DNA of 8,874 bases from CAZYWA01 sp964650975 [NCBI: uncultured bacterium] (lineage in GTDB: Bacteria > JADJOY01), in the NCBI GenBank assembly GCA_964650975.1, contig CAZYWA010000330.1, positions 1 to 8,874 on the forward strand, written 5' to 3'. Position numbers and translations under genes: made by a program. Positions 6,423 to 8,874 of the stretch are shown here, piece by piece (position 1 is the first letter of the stretch; every line of letters starts with the position of its first letter). The notes below the pieces were generated by a model. That model was not told the DNA's origin. It ran no database searches and was given only the letters and a program-made list of their open reading frames with translations.

Positions 6423-6707
6423 ATGACGACCAAACTCGACCGACCCCTGAAGCGTGAGCTGGAAATCGGGGACAGCACTTACACCCTGACGCTCACGCCG
6501 GCCGGACTGAAGCTCACGCAAAAAGGCAGGCGGAAGGGTTTCGAGGTGGAATGGCGAGCCATCCTGGCTGCGGAGTCGACGCTCGCCACGGCATCGTCCA
6601 CCTCGTCGGGACCGAGCGATTCAGCCGCCGAGAAAGACTCAGCCGGCGAGAAAGACGAGGAGGATGAGGAAGCAGACTCGTCCGGTTCGGCCGACTCCTC
6701 GGGCTGA
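6423..6707 (+). CDS. 94-residue protein with a basic N-terminal domain and acidic tail, unknown function
   Basis: I do not recognise a named family. Residues 1-58 look like a small folded, strand-rich domain: KLDRPLKRELEIGDSTYTLTLTPAGLKL, then a basic QKGRRKGFEVEW. The rest (about 56-94) is low-complexity Ser, Asp, Glu and Ala, strongly acidic (EKDEEDEEADSS) and probably disordered. There is no signal peptide or membrane span. The charge split between a basic patch and an acidic tail suggests an RNA- or protein-binding role with self-masking, but this is inference. The GGTGAG ribosome site is 5 bases before the ATG. An 18-bp tandem duplication lies in the tail. The beta-barrel gene begins 54 bases later, so the two may be co-transcribed. 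Confidence 0.72.
   Translation: MTTKLDRPLKRELEIGDSTYTLTLTPAGLKLTQKGRRKGFEVEWRAILAAESTLATASSTSSGPSDSAAEKDSAGEKDEEDEEADSSGSADSSG
6618..6653 (+). repeat. 18-bp tandem duplication inside the acidic tail
   Basis: Two adjacent 18-base units differ at two positions and encode DSAAEK then DSAGEK. This suggests recent expansion of the tail by replication slippage. Confidence 0.6.
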
Positions 6708-6761
6708 GCCAGAACGTTTGGGGGGTCGCGGTGCGTGCGCCTGCGTACCGGAGAAATCACC

Positions 6762-7457
6762 ATGAATCGTCTGACGGCGGTTTGCAGTCTGTCCCTGGCA
6801 ATGCTCCTCGCGAATACCACGGCGAAAGCTCAGTTCGCGGCCCCCGTCCAGCCACCGCGGGTGGAGCCCGCGGGCACGTTCATCGTGTATCCGAGCGTCG
6901 GTGTCCTGGACGACTCGGACTTCACCGACGCCGCACTGATGCTGCGAGGCCGCTACAGCGTGCTCGACCAGGTGTCGCTGAGCGGCGAGCTGGGCGGAGC
7001 CTTCGGCGATACCGACGAGTTCGAGATCGGGTTCGGCTCGAAGCTGCAGCTCCTCGAGCAATCGGTCGATCTCCCCATCGAGGTGTCGATCTTCGGCGGT
7101 TTCGACGCCGGCATCGGTGACGTCGATTCGGAGACCCTGGCCTTCGGCCCGCTGGTCGGCCATCGGTTCGACGTCGACCAGCTGGGAGTCACGCCCTACG
7201 GCGGCTTCGCGGTCGGCTTCACTCACGTGAGCAACGAGGACGGTCGTCGCGACGACGGGGGCGACGGGAGCGACACCAACGTGCTCTTCGGTCTGATCTT
7301 CGGCAGCGACATCGCGTTCACGCCGCAGCTCTCGACCACGGTGGAGTTCGAGTTCGGCACCACGGACGGGATTCCGGCGCTCAACTGGCACTGGGCTCTG
7401 GCGTACGAGCTCTTCCCCGCGCCCCGGTACGTGCCGCCGGTGTCGAGCCCTTCCTGA
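6762..7457 (+). CDS. Secreted outer-membrane beta-barrel-like protein, unknown function
   Basis: 231 residues. The signal peptide is MNRLTAVCSLSLAMLLANTT followed by AKA, with cleavage likely after A23 (AKA-Q). The mature part alternates short amphipathic strands and Gly/Asp turns: FIVYPSVGV (40-48), ALMLRGRYSV (58-67), VSLSGELGGAFG (71-82), EIGFGSKLQL (88-97), PIEVSIFGGFDAG (105-117), VTPYGGFAVGFTHV (143-156), NVLFGLIFGSDIAF (173-186) and STTVEFEFG (191-199). This fits a small outer-membrane barrel of the OmpA/OmpW-like size class. The usual terminal aromatic residue is absent: the chain ends in a Pro/Ser tail (RYVPPVSSPS), so a periplasmic protein is possible. A loop at 158-171 is Asp/Gly-rich and may bind cations. 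The GGAGA ribosome site is 7 bases before the ATG. The lepB-like gene follows by 28 bases. Confidence 0.75.
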   Translation: MNRLTAVCSLSLAMLLANTTAKAQFAAPVQPPRVEPAGTFIVYPSVGVLDDSDFTDAALMLRGRYSVLDQVSLSGELGGAFGDTDEFEIGFGSKLQLLEQSVDLPIEVSIFGGFDAGIGDVDSETLAFGPLVGHRFDVDQLGVTPYGGFAVGFTHVSNEDGRRDDGGDGSDTNVLFGLIFGSDIAFTPQLSTTVEFEFGTTDGIPALNWHWALAYELFPAPRYVPPVSSPS

Positions 7458-7485
7458 TGGGGAGCAAGCAACAGGAGCGAGCACC

Positions 7486-8115
7486 ATGTACGACGTGCCA
7501 CCGAGATTCACCGCAGCAGTGACCGAGGAGCCGACCGACACGTCGCGCCGGGCCGCGCCACCTGCTCCGCGGGCCGGCCACGGTCCCGGCTATGCGCTCT
7601 TCCTGGTCGTGTTCGTGGCACTCGCCGCGCAGCTCATCCAGCGCAGTCCGGTTCGGGCGTTCGAGGTGATCTCGAGATCGATGGTGCCCACCATCGTGCG
7701 CGGCGATCGGGTCGTGGCGCTCGCCTGGGACCTGTTCGCGCGCGCTCCCGCGCCCGGCGATCTGGTCACGTTCCATCCGCCGACCTGGATCGGTGCCGAT
7801 CCACCGGTGGTGAAGCGCGTGGTCGCGACGGGGGGCGATGTCGTCGCGATCCACGACGGCGGCGTGTTCGTGAACGACCGGCGCTTGCTCGAGCCGTACG
7901 CGCGAGCGTACGCACCCGGTTACCGCTACGGACCGTTGCAGGTGCCGCCTGGAACGGTGTTCGTGCTCGGCGACAACCGTCGGATCAGCGAGGACTCGAC
8001 CACGTTCGGACCGGTGCCCATTCCTCGTCTCGATGCGATGGTGTGGTTGCGCTGGGCCGCCGACGGATCGGTGTGCTCGCTTGCGGGCACCTTCCCGGGC
8101 ATGAGCGAATGTTGA
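7486..8115 (+). CDS. lepB: Signal peptidase I (S26 family)
   Basis: 209 residues. Inner-membrane serine/lysine peptidase that removes signal peptides from exported proteins. A Pro/Ala-rich cytoplasmic N-terminal end leads to a single membrane span (about 35-52). The catalytic domain then shows SRSMVPT (63-69, nucleophile S65), GDRVVA (73-78), PGDLVTFHPP (90-99), VKRVVATGGD (109-118, general base K110) and GDNRRISEDSTTFGPVP (162-178). The Ser-to-Lys distance and overall length are normal for short bacterial LepB. AGGAG lies 8 bases before the ATG. The gene is closely linked to the secreted barrel-like gene upstream, which is a likely substrate. It may be a second, specialised copy and not the housekeeping enzyme, since the usual lepA/rnc neighbours are absent. 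Its stop lies one base from the stop of the convergent BrkB-family gene. Confidence 0.93.
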   Translation: MYDVPPRFTAAVTEEPTDTSRRAAPPAPRAGHGPGYALFLVVFVALAAQLIQRSPVRAFEVISRSMVPTIVRGDRVVALAWDLFARAPAPGDLVTFHPPTWIGADPPVVKRVVATGGDVVAIHDGGVFVNDRRLLEPYARAYAPGYRYGPLQVPPGTVFVLGDNRRISEDSTTFGPVPIPRLDAMVWLRWAADGSVCSLAGTFPGMSEC

Positions 8116-8116
8116 G

Positions 8117-8874
8117 TCAGGTCGCGGGTTCGGCGAAGGGCTCGGGATCGACCTTGCGCCCGAGCCGCGCCGTGGAGGCTCGCGTGAACTCGGCGCCGAA
8201 GAACACGATCTGCGCCGAGTAGTAAACCCACGTGAGCAGCACGATCGCCGACGCGGCCGCGCCGTAGGTCGATTCGAAGCCGCTGCGGCCCAGATAGAAG
8301 CCCACCACGAACTTGCCGGCCAGAAACAACGTGGTGGTGATGAGGGCACCTCCCCAAACGTCGGTCCATCGAAGCAGGACGTCCGGCACGACCCTGAAGA
8401 TGAGCGCGAAGAGCACCGTGAGGCCGCCGAACGAGACGAGTGTGTTGGCCGCCTCGAGCCACGCATGAGAGATGCCGGCGGCGGTACCCAGGCCGGCGCC
8501 GAGGGCGCTCAAGGCCGCGGTCACCACCAGCGACACCGCGAGCAGGAAGCCGAGACCGACCACCGCGGCGAGCGACACGACGTATTTCCGCAGGAACCCG
8601 CGGACCCCGAGCCCGGGCTTGGGCTTCACTTCCCAGATCGTGTTGAGCGCGTCCTTGAGCTCGACCACCACTCCCGTGGCTCCCACGAAGAGCGTCACCG
8701 TTCCCGCCATCGTGGCCAGCACACCGGAGCGCTGGTGGCGTGCACCGGCCAGCAATCCCTCGACGGCGTGCGCGGCCGTGGCCCCCATGAACGCCTCGAG
8801 CTGAGCCGTGAGCTCGCCCCGAGCAGCACCACGTTGGCGCGCTCGCCGGGTGGCGGACCGCCGGCGTCGCGCTC
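8117..8874 (-). CDS. YihY/BrkB-family inner-membrane protein, 5' end cut by window edge
   Basis: The frame is open from the TGA at 8117 to the window edge (252 codons). The clear BrkB part covers roughly 8117-8830: AARGELTAQLEAFMGA, LFVGATGVVVELKDALNTIW, KPKPGL, then several membrane spans and a C-terminal block with GKFVVGFYLGRSG, YGAAASAIVLLTWVYYSAQI and FFGAEFTRAS. Members have about six spans. They were once called ribonuclease BN, and their real function (a transporter or envelope role) is unsettled. The Met at 8788 lies inside the domain and is not the true start. The 44 bases beyond 8830 translate as an Arg-rich stretch instead of the expected hydrophobic first helix, so the very edge may hold a frameshift or assembly error. 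Confidence 0.9.
   Translation of the reverse strand, partial: ARRRRSATRRARQRGAARGELTAQLEAFMGATAAHAVEGLLAGARHQRSGVLATMAGTVTLFVGATGVVVELKDALNTIWEVKPKPGLGVRGFLRKYVVSLAAVVGLGFLLAVSLVVTAALSALGAGLGTAAGISHAWLEAANTLVSFGGLTVLFALIFRVVPDVLLRWTDVWGGALITTTLFLAGKFVVGFYLGRSGFESTYGAAASAIVLLTWVYYSAQIVFFGAEFTRASTARLGRKVDPEPFAEPAT

Overview
The window is about two-thirds G+C by eye and gene-dense. It encodes a Gram-negative-type outer-membrane protein, a signal peptidase I and a sigma-54 activator. This points to a high-GC, double-membraned, probably soil or sediment bacterium of the Myxococcota / Gemmatimonadota / Eisenbacteria kind. The sequence alone does not fix the phylum. I see no tRNA, rRNA, CRISPR array, insertion sequence or phage gene.

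Layout, left to right. On the minus strand are a glycogen debranching enzyme (glgX, 3' end cut by the window edge) and, upstream of it, a small HEAT-repeat protein. Divergent from these, on the plus strand, is a probable four-gene run: a membrane-anchored 3D-domain (RlpA-like fold) protein, a 39-residue membrane peptide, a CsbD-family stress protein and an AI-2E/PerM-family membrane protein. Next comes an NtrC-type response regulator with receiver, sigma-54 AAA+ and Fis domains, and no partner kinase in view. After it lies a non-coding stretch of about 300 bases with two long perfect hairpins. Then follow a 94-residue protein of unknown function with an acidic tail, a secreted beta-barrel-like protein and a signal peptidase I. 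A BrkB/YihY-family membrane protein converges on the peptidase from the minus strand and runs off the right edge.

The most interesting signal is regulatory. The sigma-54 (RpoN) core GGCA-N6-TTGC occurs five times by eye, always in a gap between genes and always pointing at the next gene: glgX, the HEAT gene, the 3D gene, the NtrC-type regulator and the 94-residue protein. About 0.3 would be expected by chance from base composition. A perfect 14-bp palindrome sits between the two divergent sites of the HEAT/3D pair, about 90 and 110 bp from the predicted transcription starts, where an enhancer-binding protein would normally bind. I infer a local sigma-54 regulon, possibly run by the regulator encoded here, that links glycogen use, envelope proteins and stress proteins. 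This is inferred from sequence and untested.
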